From Chryseobacterium sp. FP211-J200 (GTDB lineage Bacteria; Bacteroidota; Bacteroidia; Flavobacteriales; Weeksellaceae): a DNA stretch of 64,000 bases. Below the pieces are notes generated by a model. The model ran no database searches and was not told where the DNA came from. It saw only the letters and a list, made by a program, of their open reading frames with translations. The stretch spans positions 47,891 to 111,890 of the forward strand of contig NZ_LSHB01000004.1 in the NCBI RefSeq assembly GCF_001643375.1, given 5' to 3'. Below are positions 52,826 through 61,818 of the stretch, piece after piece. How positions within the stretch are numbered: the stretch's first letter is position 1; each line of letters opens with the position of its first letter. A program made the translations under genes and the position numbers.

Positions 52826-53323
52826 TTACAGGGTCTTGCGGACGGTCACATCCGGCGCTTGGCCTTGCGGCACGATGAAAATCGCATTGTCGCTCACAGA
52901 ACCACCATTATCTAGGAAATAGCCCGATACCACAGGAATCACGAAGCTTTGGTATTTTCCGTCTTTGGTGTACGCCCAATAGGTCACGTTCAGGTTCTGA
53001 GGATTCATCTTCAGGGTCAGTTTTTTAGACGTTAGTTTGGCGCCGGTGGCATTGATGCAATTCAGTTCCACCAGTTCTGTGTTGGTCACCACTTGCGGGG
53101 CGTTGCTCATCCTCAGGTTGAAGTCCTTTCCAGAGTTGTTCACCAAGGTTGCCGAGACCTTGTAGCGGTCGTAGTTTTTCCCGCCTGCCGTCACAGATTC
53201 TTTGTTCAGGATATTGAAGGTCACTGCCAATCCGTCAACCGTTACTGTTTGGCCGTCTGTGATCTTCTGGGCTCCTATGCTCGTGAAAACCATCAATAAT
53301 AAAAGAGGGATCAGCTTTTTCAT
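52826..53323 (-). CDS. Secreted protein, unknown function
   Basis: 165 residues with a signal peptide (MKKLIPLLLLMVFTSIGAQ). The mature part is an immunoglobulin-like beta domain judging from VDGLAVTFNILNKESV, YKVSATLVNNSGKDFNLRMSN and VTYWAYTKDGKYQSFVIPVV. It is 12 bases downstream of the lipoprotein gene on the same strand and ends at a hairpin, so the two form a small operon. No function can be given. Confidence 0.7.
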   Translation of the reverse strand: MKKLIPLLLLMVFTSIGAQKITDGQTVTVDGLAVTFNILNKESVTAGGKNYDRYKVSATLVNNSGKDFNLRMSNAPQVVTNTELVELNCINATGAKLTSKKLTLKMNPQNLNVTYWAYTKDGKYQSFVIPVVSGYFLDNGGSVSDNAIFIVPQGQAPDVTVRKTL

Positions 53324-53335
53324 AATAGGGATATT

Positions 53336-53932
53336 TTAAAAGTTATGTTCTGCTTGCTTATCTTCGAAGATGCCTTGTGCCTCTTCGCTTGGCTCGTTTG
53401 AAGAAGCGGGTAGCAAAGAAGGGTTGGACGGATATTTCCCGTTCTCATCGGTCAGTGATTTCCACGCTTTCCCGTCTTGGACATAGAGGGTTTTCCAACC
53501 ATTTTTCATTTCGGGGTCGGCATACAGAGGTGGTGTGGTGACCGTGAACTTTGTAATAGGTTTCAGATGGTCATCCAGCAGGAGCACGGTGCAGCCGCCG
53601 GTTCCACAGAAGTAAGGCGTGTAGAAACTCACGAAGACCTCCATCTTCCCGTCGCCGTTGAGGTCGATCTGTTGGTGGCGGAATTTCCGGTCGTTCATGG
53701 GGATGGCTTTCAGGTCGCCGGATGTCAGGTATTCGCTGGCGATGTAGTGCGCAATTTTCTCTGCGGTATCTTTTTGGTCTTGTTGTTCCAACTTAGGTTT
53801 GGCGGTGACCGTGTCACTCAGGGAAAGTTTCTGAGGTTCTGGTGTTGGGCTGGTTTCCTTTTTATTGCATTGGAGCGTCAGGAATGCCACAGGCACCAAA
53901 ATAAGAGCTCGGGTTATGAGATGCTTTTTCAT
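53336..53932 (-). CDS. Lipoprotein, unknown function
   Basis: 198 residues with a lipobox in AFLTLQC (Cys near 22) and a Pro/Thr/Lys-rich linker. The mature domain carries HQQIDLNGDGKMEVFVSFYTPYFCGTGGCTVLLLDD, an FG-GAP-like 'DLNGDGK' calcium loop followed by a Cys pair. Similar proteins with CGTGGCT occur in many bacteria without known role. The first gene of a two-gene unit; GC content is higher than average here (codons with GGC, CTG), which may signal transfer. Confidence 0.75.
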   Translation of the reverse strand: MKKHLITRALILVPVAFLTLQCNKKETSPTPEPQKLSLSDTVTAKPKLEQQDQKDTAEKIAHYIASEYLTSGDLKAIPMNDRKFRHQQIDLNGDGKMEVFVSFYTPYFCGTGGCTVLLLDDHLKPITKFTVTTPPLYADPEMKNGWKTLYVQDGKAWKSLTDENGKYPSNPSLLPASSNEPSEEAQGIFEDKQAEHNF

Positions 53933-54019
53933 AATCAGAGTTTATTCCCCGAAGTTACGTGATTTCTTCAAAATCTTTGATGACAGATGTCAAATAATCT
54001 TTAATTTTTAGGAAAAATA

Positions 54020-54044
54020 AAACCGCACTTGGGGAAGGCGGTTT
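54020..54044 (-). terminator. Terminator after the 54087-55220 gene
   Basis: An AAACCGC / GCGGTTT stem with an 11-base loop. On the minus strand it is followed by a T-rich stretch. Confidence 0.55.
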
Positions 54045-54052
54045 CATGTGAT

Positions 54053-54083
54053 CGATATCGTGGGTTTGTAATCCGTGCAGTTG
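54053..54083. repeat. REP-like palindromic element, family 2, half copy
   Basis: GATATCGTGGGTTTGTAATC and CCGTG match the left half of the elements at 59890-59962 and 61819-61890. The GTGGGTTTGTAATCCGTG word is itself nearly palindromic. The right half is absent. Confidence 0.55.
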
Positions 54084-54086
54084 TTG

Positions 54087-55220
54087 TTATTTTATCGAGA
54101 TTTCCTTACTTTTAGTCACTTTCGGAATGTAAATAAGATAATCATAACCCTTGATAACTCGCGATAAGTAGACATTATCTACTTTCAGCTTGTTTTGTAA
54201 AATAGATTTCTTTAAAGGTCTTAGATCAAAACAGTGCCATTGATCATCTTTTGCCACATTTAGAAAAGATTTAAAACTCGTGTCATCATCTTCGTCTCCT
54301 TTTCCAATGAGCATGATGTGTAGTGACTTCCTGTAATTGGCCTCTTCGATATTAGAAATTAAGTTGCCAATATCATAGATATCGGTTTTTGTTAAGATGG
54401 TTTCTCCTTTTGGTACATGGACAGCACCAAATTTGAAAAGATTTTTTTTGCTTTTCCATTCGGGCATTTGCGTCAGCAAGATGTTTTTCAGCAGTTGGAT
54501 CCTTAGCGGATGACTTCTTTTAACATAGATGTCTCTGCTTAACTTCAGGTCTTCAATTTCTTTTCGTTCTTTGTCAGAAAGTTTTAATTGCAACAGCAGA
54601 TCTATTTTTTGAAGGCAATCTTCGGACAACAGGTAGTATTTTTCAAGACCCTCTTTAGGTGCAATTAGTTTGGAATTCTGAAGCATTTGCCCATAGATCT
54701 CAATCGCTTTTTTATTTTTCGAAGTTTCTTTTAAACGTGAAATGATCATCTGATCTGCAAAAACGCTGATCTGTTCCACGCCAAATATTTTGGTATTGCG
54801 TTTAACCAAATTCTTAAATAAATCAAATTCAGGCTCATACTCCAAAAAAGAAAAGTTGGTACTGTACTTTTTAACAAAAGAATTAAGCTGTTCATCAGAC
54901 AGCGACTTAATTTTTGTTTCGATGATATCTACAGAATAAGGGTCGACCTCAAGAAAAAAGTTGTCAAACTTAACCTCATTGGTAAGAGCGTTGGTGAAAT
55001 AAGGAATTTCGTTTGTAAAATGGGTTTCTCCCAACAAAACCGAATTAGATTGTTTTATTTCGTTCATCAAAACATCCCATCCTTTTCCCTGAAACGAAAT
55101 GTTTTTATCAGGTTGGAAAGCAAAACCATTCTTTTCAGCTAAACTGTCAAGGACAATGTTTTGAGCATGGTTAAAATTTGCAATGAATAAGGTAACAAGT
55201 AAGAATAGAATTTTTTTCAT
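54087..55220 (-). CDS. Secreted ChaN/erythromycin-esterase-like protein
   Basis: 377 residues with a signal peptide (MKKILFLLVTLFIANFNHAQ). The block SNSVLLGETHFTNEIPYFTNAL matches the 'LLGE-x-H' motif of ChaN-like and erythromycin-esterase-like domains, where Glu and His may bind heme or metal, and FKFGAVHVPKG near residue 265 gives the second conserved His. The remainder is helical. It probably works in the envelope; the reaction is unknown. It stands alone with its own terminator. Confidence 0.65.
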   Translation of the reverse strand: MKKILFLLVTLFIANFNHAQNIVLDSLAEKNGFAFQPDKNISFQGKGWDVLMNEIKQSNSVLLGETHFTNEIPYFTNALTNEVKFDNFFLEVDPYSVDIIETKIKSLSDEQLNSFVKKYSTNFSFLEYEPEFDLFKNLVKRNTKIFGVEQISVFADQMIISRLKETSKNKKAIEIYGQMLQNSKLIAPKEGLEKYYLLSEDCLQKIDLLLQLKLSDKERKEIEDLKLSRDIYVKRSHPLRIQLLKNILLTQMPEWKSKKNLFKFGAVHVPKGETILTKTDIYDIGNLISNIEEANYRKSLHIMLIGKGDEDDDTSFKSFLNVAKDDQWHCFDLRPLKKSILQNKLKVDNVYLSRVIKGYDYLIYIPKVTKSKEISIK

Positions 55221-55362
55221 TTTATAGTTATCGAAGTTTTATTGTAGTTGCTCAGGCGTTCTTTTGATATAAGAGGTTTCCGGGCTAAATTAATGTTATT
55301 TTTCCGTTTAGACTAGTCCTTACAAATACAGACCAGTTTTTAAGATTGATCATCCCGTACAG

Positions 55363-56811
55363 TTATTTCATCAGCAATTTATATTTTAATTGGGTATTAT
55401 GGTCATCCGGCTCTTTTTCAAGGTATAACTTCAAGTATTCAATGGCTTGTTTTTTTTGACCTGAAATCCTGTATGCCTCACTGATGTAATAATAACCATT
55501 AGTTGAATTGGGGAAAAAGTGAAGATTTAACTTAAACATATCGATGGCCTGATTCGTCTTTTTTTCGAACAAGAACTTATAACCATATCTCTCAATCAGA
55601 TTTTCTCTTAATGAATATTTCTTTGAATTTAGTGCTATTTCCTTAATGCCGGCTTCATAACCTTTGTCGTATACGGTCTTGATGATATCTTTGGTATAGA
55701 AAAAATTGTCGATGGATGGTGCTGAACCTACCAATTGTTTTTTGATCAGATTACTAGCTTCCCAATAATTTTCGACTTCTCCATTGGTTAGAATGACGAC
55801 GGTGTAACCCAAATCCGGATAGATCATGAGTTCACAAGCAATACCATCGTGTCCGCCGGTATGTCCAAAGATGCGATGACCGTTGATTTTGGTTTCTTCA
55901 AATCCATAGCCGTACATCCCTTCTCTGTATTTTACTTTGCCCGATGTACAAAGTGTAACACTCTCTTTGCACAATAAAATGTTGTTTTGTAAGGCATTGG
56001 CAAAATTCAACAGATCATCAGCTGTGGAATAGCCACCACCGGCAGGCGTTCCTTTGGCTAAATTTGAGAAAATATTATTTTTCCATTGTCCCGGTTCTTC
56101 CAATGACATGGTGTAGCCGATCGCCAAATTCGGAATCGCATGTTCCAACTCGTAAGCATCCGTATTGATCATTTTTGCAGGTTGATAGATGTGTTTTTTT
56201 ACGTAATCAAAATAATTCTGACCTGACACTTTTTCAATGATCAATCCTAAAACCATGTATCCGGAATTACTGTAGTAGAAGGCACTACCTGGCGCAAAGG
56301 CTAGTTTTTTATCTACAAACAAAGGAGGATAATCAGAAACTGTTTTGATGTTGACTTTTGTAAGCTTGTCATATTCCTCCCAAAAACTCTGCATTCCTGA
56401 AGTGTGCGTCAATAATTCATGGATGGTCACAGAGTCGGCCACCGTTTTATTGGGATAATCGCTGAGATATTGGCCTACTTTATCCTGAAGCGAAATTTTC
56501 CCGGATTCCACCAGTTGCATAATAGCGATTGCTGTGAACATCTTGTTGATAGAAGCTAGATTGAACTTCGTGTCCGGTTTATTTTTAACACAGTCCGGCA
56601 AATTGGAAAAACCAAAGGCTTCTCTGTAGATTGGTTTGCCATCTTTCGCAATAAGAACGACTCCGCTTAAGTAATTTTCTTTTTCAAGGTTTTTTAAGTG
56701 AGTCTTTATCGGATCAACGATGCTTTTCAAATTTTGTGATCGGACCGCAATAGGTTGAAAAAGAGCTATAACGAAGACAGCTGTGATAAAATAGATCTGA
56801 CGGATGGTCAT
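55363..56811 (-). CDS. Secreted beta-lactamase-fold serine hydrolase with a C-terminal TPR region
   Basis: 482 residues with a signal peptide. The catalytic S-x-x-K is in FNLASINKMFTAIAIMQ, the second motif is FYYSNSGYMVLG (YSN) and the third GHTGGHDG. The C-terminal about 120 residues (KYGYKFLFEKKTNQAIDMFKLNLHFFPNSTNGYYYISEAY) hold tetratricopeptide-like repeats. The fold and length match the 'serine hydrolase' proteins of Bacteroidota, probably acting on D-Ala peptides or esters. The AraC gene lies 74 bases upstream on the same strand. Confidence 0.87.
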   Translation of the reverse strand: MTIRQIYFITAVFVIALFQPIAVRSQNLKSIVDPIKTHLKNLEKENYLSGVVLIAKDGKPIYREAFGFSNLPDCVKNKPDTKFNLASINKMFTAIAIMQLVESGKISLQDKVGQYLSDYPNKTVADSVTIHELLTHTSGMQSFWEEYDKLTKVNIKTVSDYPPLFVDKKLAFAPGSAFYYSNSGYMVLGLIIEKVSGQNYFDYVKKHIYQPAKMINTDAYELEHAIPNLAIGYTMSLEEPGQWKNNIFSNLAKGTPAGGGYSTADDLLNFANALQNNILLCKESVTLCTSGKVKYREGMYGYGFEETKINGHRIFGHTGGHDGIACELMIYPDLGYTVVILTNGEVENYWEASNLIKKQLVGSAPSIDNFFYTKDIIKTVYDKGYEAGIKEIALNSKKYSLRENLIERYGYKFLFEKKTNQAIDMFKLNLHFFPNSTNGYYYISEAYRISGQKKQAIEYLKLYLEKEPDDHNTQLKYKLLMK

Positions 56812-56885
56812 AGGGTTTTCTTTTATGATTAAGCAACAAAACTACTTCAAGCCGAAAAGTATAAATTGTACAATTGTAAACCTGG

Positions 56886-57722
56886 CTATAAAAACAGCCA
56901 GTGAATTTGTTTTTTTTCCAGCGCCGTCGTTTTTTCAAAGAAAACCTTGGGCGAAAACCCTGTTACTGATTTGAATTCTCTTATCATATGAGACTGGTCA
57001 AAATAATCAACACCATACGCGATGTCTGTTAAGTTGTTTCTTGCCGTATTTGATGCGTATTTGTTGACCGCATTCCTAAATCTTAATATCTTTTTGAATT
57101 GAGATGGTGTTTTACAGATATGTCTGCCAAAGTGTTTGTTCAATGTGGTGCGCGAGATATTATTTTTTACGCACAGTTCTGTAATCGTTAAAACGTCATT
57201 TTCATCAGACATCATTTCAGACAAAATGGTCTCAAGGAAATTGTGCTGAAATCCTATTAATTTGGACAACCAATACTTTTCAACAGCCTCAATTTTTTCG
57301 GTGTCATCTTGCAAAGAAAGAATGTCGATCATCGCTTTTCTGTAATCCTCAAAAGGTGAAAATTCAGAAAAGTTGGAGCTGTTGTAACGGTTTAAGTCCT
57401 GCTCCAAAAATGCATTGATGGCCAATGGTTTGAAATAGATCGTGATCTCGTTTATTTTCCCTTCGTATTGCACATACACAGGCTTGTTGAAATCAGACAC
57501 CAAATTGGTTTCCACCTCGTTGTCATCACATTGCCCGATGATCAATTGATTTCCTTTAGTCATCGCTCTTGATTTTTCACTGCTTGATACAATGGTGAAA
57601 ATAGAGGGGAAGGTGATGTATTTCGCGGGTTCTTCTTCAGCGGTATGGGTGGTGAGGATATAAATACTTTCTATGTATTTTTTAAGCAAAGGATGGGAAG
57701 GGGAAAAGACTTTTATTTTCAT
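56886..57722 (-). CDS. AraC-family transcriptional regulator
   Basis: 278 residues. The N-terminal domain (1-150) is a sensor without a recognisable ligand motif. The two-HTH AraC domain is at about 175-275: VLTITELCVKNNISRTTLNKHF, SQFKKILRFRNAVNKYASNT, LTDIAYGVDYFDQSHMIREFKSVTGFSPKVF. The last block is the family signature. It precedes the serine hydrolase gene by 74 bases and may control it. Confidence 0.9.
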   Translation of the reverse strand: MKIKVFSPSHPLLKKYIESIYILTTHTAEEEPAKYITFPSIFTIVSSSEKSRAMTKGNQLIIGQCDDNEVETNLVSDFNKPVYVQYEGKINEITIYFKPLAINAFLEQDLNRYNSSNFSEFSPFEDYRKAMIDILSLQDDTEKIEAVEKYWLSKLIGFQHNFLETILSEMMSDENDVLTITELCVKNNISRTTLNKHFGRHICKTPSQFKKILRFRNAVNKYASNTARNNLTDIAYGVDYFDQSHMIREFKSVTGFSPKVFFEKTTALEKKQIHWLFL

Positions 57723-57753
57723 AGGTTGCCAGTGGACTTGGATTCACCGCTGC

Positions 57754-58368
57754 TCAGTAAAATTGTTTCACCGTTTCAATACTTCCAGTTTCTTTGTCTA
57801 CAAACAAGTAAACACTTCCATCGTCGTGAAATGTGTCGCCTTTTTTGATATCCACCTGTCCCAAAAAATACATTGGTCTATCATTTTTCATCAGCCAATT
57901 TGGGTTTTGTATCCACTTTGACGGTTTCGTTTGATATTTGAAAAGTTGCGCAATGTTTTTCTTGATCATTTGCTTCTTGTCAGATTTGGATAACGATTGG
58001 TCCGTTGGCAAAATATATTTTTCAAAAAAGTCGGGTTGGATGTCAAGATATTTTGGACTTGTGGCAAACAATAAATTGTAGTCTTCCGAATATTGCTTGG
58101 TTGAATTTGCTTCAATATTCATCTTCTCTACAAACAAATGGACCGCGCCTTGTGCATTCAGTCGTCCATCTGCACTGTCGTAATTCTGTTCCGCTAAAAA
58201 TAGAAATGGGCTTGAGTCCTGAAGATAAGTGCCAGACCAATCGACGGTTTCGTCTGAAAGTATTGCTTCCAATTTCTTGTTGGTGTAGATCTCGTGCGCG
58301 AAGTCTTTGCTTGACAGCTTTCCTTCTGCAAAGTGGACTAATATTTTAAATTCGTCTGTCATAGGCAT
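57754..58368 (-). CDS. Hypothetical protein
   Basis: 204 residues; a second ATG two codons in is equally possible. Soluble, no signal. The middle reads ALDIQPDFFEK-like SPKYLDIQPDFFEKYILPTDQSL, and GSVYLFVDKETGSIETVKQFY forms the end, in the manner of SMI1/YwqK-neighbour immunity-like proteins. WSGTYLQDSSPFLFLAE and VHLFVEKMNIEAN repeat the 'LFVxK' theme of the C-terminus, suggesting two related halves. No family name. Confidence 0.65.
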   Translation of the reverse strand: MPMTDEFKILVHFAEGKLSSKDFAHEIYTNKKLEAILSDETVDWSGTYLQDSSPFLFLAEQNYDSADGRLNAQGAVHLFVEKMNIEANSTKQYSEDYNLLFATSPKYLDIQPDFFEKYILPTDQSLSKSDKKQMIKKNIAQLFKYQTKPSKWIQNPNWLMKNDRPMYFLGQVDIKKGDTFHDDGSVYLFVDKETGSIETVKQFY

Positions 58369-58379
58369 TTCTATTCTGT

Positions 58380-58469
58380 CGTTGGTGCGAGGCTCTGGTT
58401 CGTAGCCTATGCAATTAATATTGCTTTGCAGATTTTTAGTTATTCACGAGCGAGAAACTCGTGTCAGCG
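58380..58469. repeat. REP-like element, family 1, copy 1 (diverged)
   Basis: It starts CGTTGGTGCGAGGCTCTGG and ends CACGAGCGAGAAACTCGTG plus TCAGCG. The outer ends pair and each end carries a hairpin. Fuller copies are at 61908-61999 and 62767-62859. Confidence 0.75.
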
Positions 58470-58488
58470 TGATTAGCAGACATTTTTT

Positions 58489-59442
58489 CTATTTATGTAA
58501 TTTCTCTAATTCAGGCAACTCACTTTTATACTTTTCGACGTCCCAAACCAAATTCCAAGTCTTAACATAGTCAGAGATGGGGCCTAAGCCAACTTCTGTT
58601 CTTCTTTGATCGACATGGTCAGGATCGATCAAAGGTAAAACATAATGCGAATTATCTTTTGGATTGATTCCTATCTGACTGCCGTATATTTGTTTTCTAC
58701 CTTCTCGGATTTCTATTCTGTCGATCAACAAAGCTAAAGAACCTGAATTTGCATTTCCTTTGGTTACAGCTTCTCTCATCATGGGTAAATATTTTTTTTG
58801 CGTTTCCAGATCCGAATGTTGAATGACAAGAAATATGGCGCTATTGGCTGGTGCGCCTATTTTGTCTTTGCCAACCCAACCTTTTTCATCCAATATTTTT
58901 TTTACTTTTAATAAGCTGATTGAGTCACTCCGAAGCATTTTTTTCCGAAGGTCTTGCATTTCTTGGGAATCATCACTGTGGGTTTTTAGCGTTTCGTAGA
59001 TCTGCTTTCTGTATTTTTGGTCTTCCTCCAGAATGGCCAATAATTCTGCTTGCAATGGTTTGTCATAATTCGCTTCTACCAACGCCAATTTTTTTTCTAA
59101 CTTTTCAATCGTTTTTCCCCATTCTTTTTTGGAATGCAGATTGTCCAGATCAGTATCAGACTTCAAATGCGTTAGATTGGTCCAACCGTTTTCTATAGAC
59201 AAGTTCAACCATTTGAACGCTTTTTGTGTATCTCCGGCTAAAGAAGATGCGCATGCGCCATTGTACAAGTGACTTGGATTTTTGCTTTCGGTTTTAAAAG
59301 CTTTATCATAGAGGTCAGTAGACATTTTATAATCTTTCGCTTCATATGATCGATTCGCTTCACCTATTAATGTTGAATAGTCTTGAGCATTGATGCCTGT
59401 GAATAGAAATAATAATAAAAAAGTATAAATATAGTTTCTCAT
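58489..59442 (-). CDS. Secreted DUF6624 protein with an N-terminal TPR-like part
   Basis: 317 residues from MRNYIYTFLLLF, a signal peptide. Residues about 20-110 look like tetratricopeptide repeats (YKMSTDLYDKAFKTESKNPSHLYNGACASSLAG). The rest is DUF6624: LRKKMLRSDSISLLKVKKILDEKGWVG, AIFLVIQHSDLETQKKYLPMMREAV, ALLIDRIEIREGRKQIYGSQIG, VDQRRTEVGLGPISDY. A paralogue of the DUF6624 part is at 62009-62599. The role is unknown; an immunity-like role is guessed from the context. The start codon lies in a 54-base direct repeat duplicated at 59967-60020. Confidence 0.82.
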   Translation of the reverse strand: MRNYIYTFLLLFLFTGINAQDYSTLIGEANRSYEAKDYKMSTDLYDKAFKTESKNPSHLYNGACASSLAGDTQKAFKWLNLSIENGWTNLTHLKSDTDLDNLHSKKEWGKTIEKLEKKLALVEANYDKPLQAELLAILEEDQKYRKQIYETLKTHSDDSQEMQDLRKKMLRSDSISLLKVKKILDEKGWVGKDKIGAPANSAIFLVIQHSDLETQKKYLPMMREAVTKGNANSGSLALLIDRIEIREGRKQIYGSQIGINPKDNSHYVLPLIDPDHVDQRRTEVGLGPISDYVKTWNLVWDVEKYKSELPELEKLHK

Positions 59443-59462
59443 TTTTTTTTGTATTAAATTTA
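59409..59462. repeat. 54-bp perfect direct repeat, copy 1
   Basis: Identical to 59967-60020. This copy contains the leader and first codons of the DUF6624 gene (minus strand) and ends within the stop codon of the upstream gene. Confidence 0.9.
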
Positions 59463-59822
59463 GATGTTTTCGTTCTGTTTTCGCTTGTAATTGTCCAACC
59501 ATATTTTAAAACCCATTGCTTCTGAAGAGTCTCCAGCAGCTTGTTGTTTTATTATTTTCAATGCTTTTTCTTCAATTGTATTGTCTACTGGAACACATTC
59601 TAAAATATGAACTGCTGCCCAAACATTTATCTTGTTTTCATTAATTTCTAATAAGTTGGCAAAATCGTCAATTGTTTCCGGGGTTTGTTCGTAACCAATT
59701 TTTTCTGATATCTGATACATTTTATCGACTGATTTGTTATGAAGTTGAACGGATTTCTTGTCGCCATAATCTGTCAAAGCACAATTCTTTGTAAGCTCGA
59801 TATATTCCTGAATTAAGTTCAT
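59460..59822 (-). CDS. Hypothetical protein, DUF2019-like
   Basis: 120 residues, soluble and helical: MNLIQEYIELTKNCALTDYG, NKSVDKMYQISEKIGYEQTP, INVWAAVHILECVPVDN and EEKALKIIKQQAAGDSSEAMGFKIWLDNYK. The two-helix pattern with 'W-A-A-x-x-x-L' fits the DUF2019 or HEAT-like small proteins. Function unknown. Its stop codon overlaps the 54-base direct repeat. Possibly an immunity-type gene. Confidence 0.7.
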   Translation of the reverse strand: MNLIQEYIELTKNCALTDYGDKKSVQLHNKSVDKMYQISEKIGYEQTPETIDDFANLLEINENKINVWAAVHILECVPVDNTIEEKALKIIKQQAAGDSSEAMGFKIWLDNYKRKQNENI

Positions 59823-59889
59823 TATTTATTCTTTAATGTCATTTTGAGCATTCTTTAAAAGTCTAATTTTTGTACTTCAAATCACACCA

Positions 59890-59962
59890 GATGTCGTGGA
59901 TTTGTAATCTGTGACTTTATTTATATGTGGATGGAAAGCACGGATTGCAAATCCGCGCTATC
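59890..59962. repeat. REP-like element, family 2, full copy
   Basis: 73 bases with inverted ends: GATGTCGTGGATTTGTAATC at the left and CACGGATTGCAAATCCGCG with CTATC at the right. Each end is itself near-palindromic, so two hairpins can form. It abuts the second 54-base direct repeat. Confidence 0.75.
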
Positions 59963-59966
59963 AGGG

Positions 59967-60020
59967 ATAATAATAAAAAAGTATAAATATAGTTTCTCAT
60001 TTTTTTTTGTATTAAATTTA
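59967..60020. repeat. 54-bp perfect direct repeat, copy 2 (truncated gene start)
   Basis: Identical to 59409-59462. Read on the minus strand it gives MRNYIYTFLLL and then runs into the REP element, so it is the 5' end of a gene whose body is missing. It lies between the MORN gene's stop and the REP copy. Confidence 0.9.
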
Positions 60021-60794
60021 ATATTTTTCCGTCTTTACTAAGTTGCCTTTATCGTCATAAAATTTCCAGTTGCCACTTTCTTTTCCATTAGTATAGTTTT
60101 CTGTCTTTATCAGATTACCCTGTTCATTATAGAATTTCCATTCCCCATCATATTTTTGATATTGGTTATAGAGTTCAAAATGTTCTAATTTTCCATTTTC
60201 ATAGTAATACTTCCACTCTTCGATTTTCGCACCTCTGTTATATTTTCCAATACTTTCCAGCTGTTCATTGTCGTAGTATTCTTTCCATTCGCCAGTTTTA
60301 AACCCATCTTCGTCATACAGCCAATTTCCTCTTGATTTACCATTTTCCTGGTATAGTTTCCATTCACCCACATGATATCCATCTTTATATTTTCCAACAG
60401 CCGATAATTGTCCGTTTTCAAAATAGACTTTCCACAGACCTGTTTTTTCGCCATTTTCGTAAGTTCCAATTTCTGCCAGTTGTCCATTTTCGTGATATTC
60501 TTTCCATTCGCCGGTCATTTTTTTATTTTCATTAAAAGATACACCACCTCTTAATTTTCCATTTTTCCAGTACCATTTCCTTTCTTCATTTTTCTTTGTG
60601 TCGTACTTACTGAGAGTAGACAATTGAGCATTGTCGAAATATACTTTCGCTTCGCCCGTCAATTCACCATTTTTGTCCAAAAAATAGTGTTCTTTAACTT
60701 GACCGTTTTTATGATACGTTTTATGTTCTTTTCCCTGTCCGTTGCAGACATTGAAAATTGATAAAATGGAAAATAGAAATAATAGTTTTTTCAT
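60018..60794 (-). CDS. MORN-repeat (YwqK-type) protein
   Basis: 258 residues from MKKLLFLFSIL, a signal peptide. The mature part is a tandem array of about eight MORN-type repeats, each reading approximately Y-x-N-G-x-L-x-x-x-x-x-Y-x-x-G-x-x-x-G-x-W-K-x-Y. In YwqK the repeats form a beta-rich antitoxin or membrane-binding surface. 'Toxin-antitoxin YwqK family antitoxin' is the usual label, but no toxin gene is next to it. An upstream in-frame extension contains a palindromic repeat and is not translated in my view. Copy A of the 130-base repeat lies upstream. Confidence 0.88.
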   Translation of the reverse strand: MKKLLFLFSILSIFNVCNGQGKEHKTYHKNGQVKEHYFLDKNGELTGEAKVYFDNAQLSTLSKYDTKKNEERKWYWKNGKLRGGVSFNENKKMTGEWKEYHENGQLAEIGTYENGEKTGLWKVYFENGQLSAVGKYKDGYHVGEWKLYQENGKSRGNWLYDEDGFKTGEWKEYYDNEQLESIGKYNRGAKIEEWKYYYENGKLEHFELYNQYQKYDGEWKFYNEQGNLIKTENYTNGKESGNWKFYDDKGNLVKTEKY

Positions 60795-60841
60795 AAGATT
60801 TTCTGTTGTTTCAACTTTGGAAAGCTTTTGATTTATTATAT

Positions 60842-60973
60842 CACACAATGTTTCGTTGCTTGTCGAAGGCGGGCAAACCGAAGCCGAAACCTTCAACTAA
60901 AATACAAAATTGAACCGAAGCACAAAACGTGAACTGATAACTTTCCGACCGCTATTGCCAAACCCTTCTTAGC
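60842..60973. repeat. 130-bp palindromic intergenic repeat, family 3, copy A
   Basis: The left arm is CGTTGCTTGTCGAAGGCGGG and the right arm CCGACCGCTATTGCCAAACC, imperfectly complementary. The middle CTTCAACTAAAATACAAAA and GAACCGAAGCACAAAA is nearly the same in copy B. It lies upstream of the MORN gene and 8 bases downstream of the GLPGLI gene's stop. Confidence 0.75.
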
Positions 60974-60981
60974 AAAAGTTT

Positions 60982-61770
60982 TTATTTGTAGTTTATTTTG
61001 TGATCTAATTCGATGGGGTTGTTTTCTTTTAGAATATAATTTTGCATCTCTTTAACTTTTATAGAATTATCCACTGTATTACCTTTCGGATCGGTGAATG
61101 TAACTGTTTTCCAACCTTTTGACAATATATCATAGGGGTCATTAAAATAGGATCTTGCCAATATTTCATATTTTTTCCAATCGATCTTTACTGTTTTTGT
61201 CCGTGCGTCAAAAATATTATTGCCTTTTTGGACTTCTATCAAAGTAAATGAATAGTCATTGTTTGAATCCTGAAGAGAAACAATCAACCCAGGCAAGCCG
61301 TTGAAGATATAGGGACCGTCAGAAAAAGGTAATTCTGTAGTAAACCAAGCGATCCAGGTTCTCCCGCCATAAGTTGTTTCGGCTTTTTGAGATCGATAGT
61401 TTCCAATGACTTTTTGTTCAGAACTTATTTTCCAGTTTAATATTTCCTCAACAGGTAGAAGATAATCTGTCCCCAAATAAGTGATCACTTTTTCAATTCT
61501 TTTTTGAGCAAGATTCTTTTTGACATAGAATTGGTTTTCAACGCCCATTTTAAAACTTCCGGTTCCATTGTTCAACCTTACTGAATCTGATTTTCTGTCT
61601 AGTGAATCTCTAAAAATCGACATATTATTTTTGAGGTCCAATATCATCTTCTCGGAACTCACATCATCTGGTTTTTCTGAATTCAGTTTGTATTTTGTTT
61701 CGTAGATAAAACTTATTTTTTGCGAGAAGCAAAAGGTAGAAATTCCAAGGAAAAATATAATCAATTTCAT
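60982..61770 (-). CDS. GLPGLI family secreted protein
   Basis: 262 residues with a signal peptide (MKLIIFFLGISTFCFSQ). The family-naming motif is present as GPYIFNGLPGLIVSLQDSNN, and TWIAWFTTELPFSDG and AETTYGGRTW are also typical. GLPGLI proteins are secreted, found only in Bacteroidota, and unknown in function. The upstream part of the frame is the REP element and not translated. It is flanked by palindromic repeats on both sides, like a cassette. Confidence 0.92.
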   Translation of the reverse strand: MKLIIFFLGISTFCFSQKISFIYETKYKLNSEKPDDVSSEKMILDLKNNMSIFRDSLDRKSDSVRLNNGTGSFKMGVENQFYVKKNLAQKRIEKVITYLGTDYLLPVEEILNWKISSEQKVIGNYRSQKAETTYGGRTWIAWFTTELPFSDGPYIFNGLPGLIVSLQDSNNDYSFTLIEVQKGNNIFDARTKTVKIDWKKYEILARSYFNDPYDILSKGWKTVTFTDPKGNTVDNSIKVKEMQNYILKENNPIELDHKINYK

Positions 61771-61818
61771 TTGTGACGGGTGTTTGTTTAAAATATCTGC
61801 TAGCGGTTCGGGGCACTT

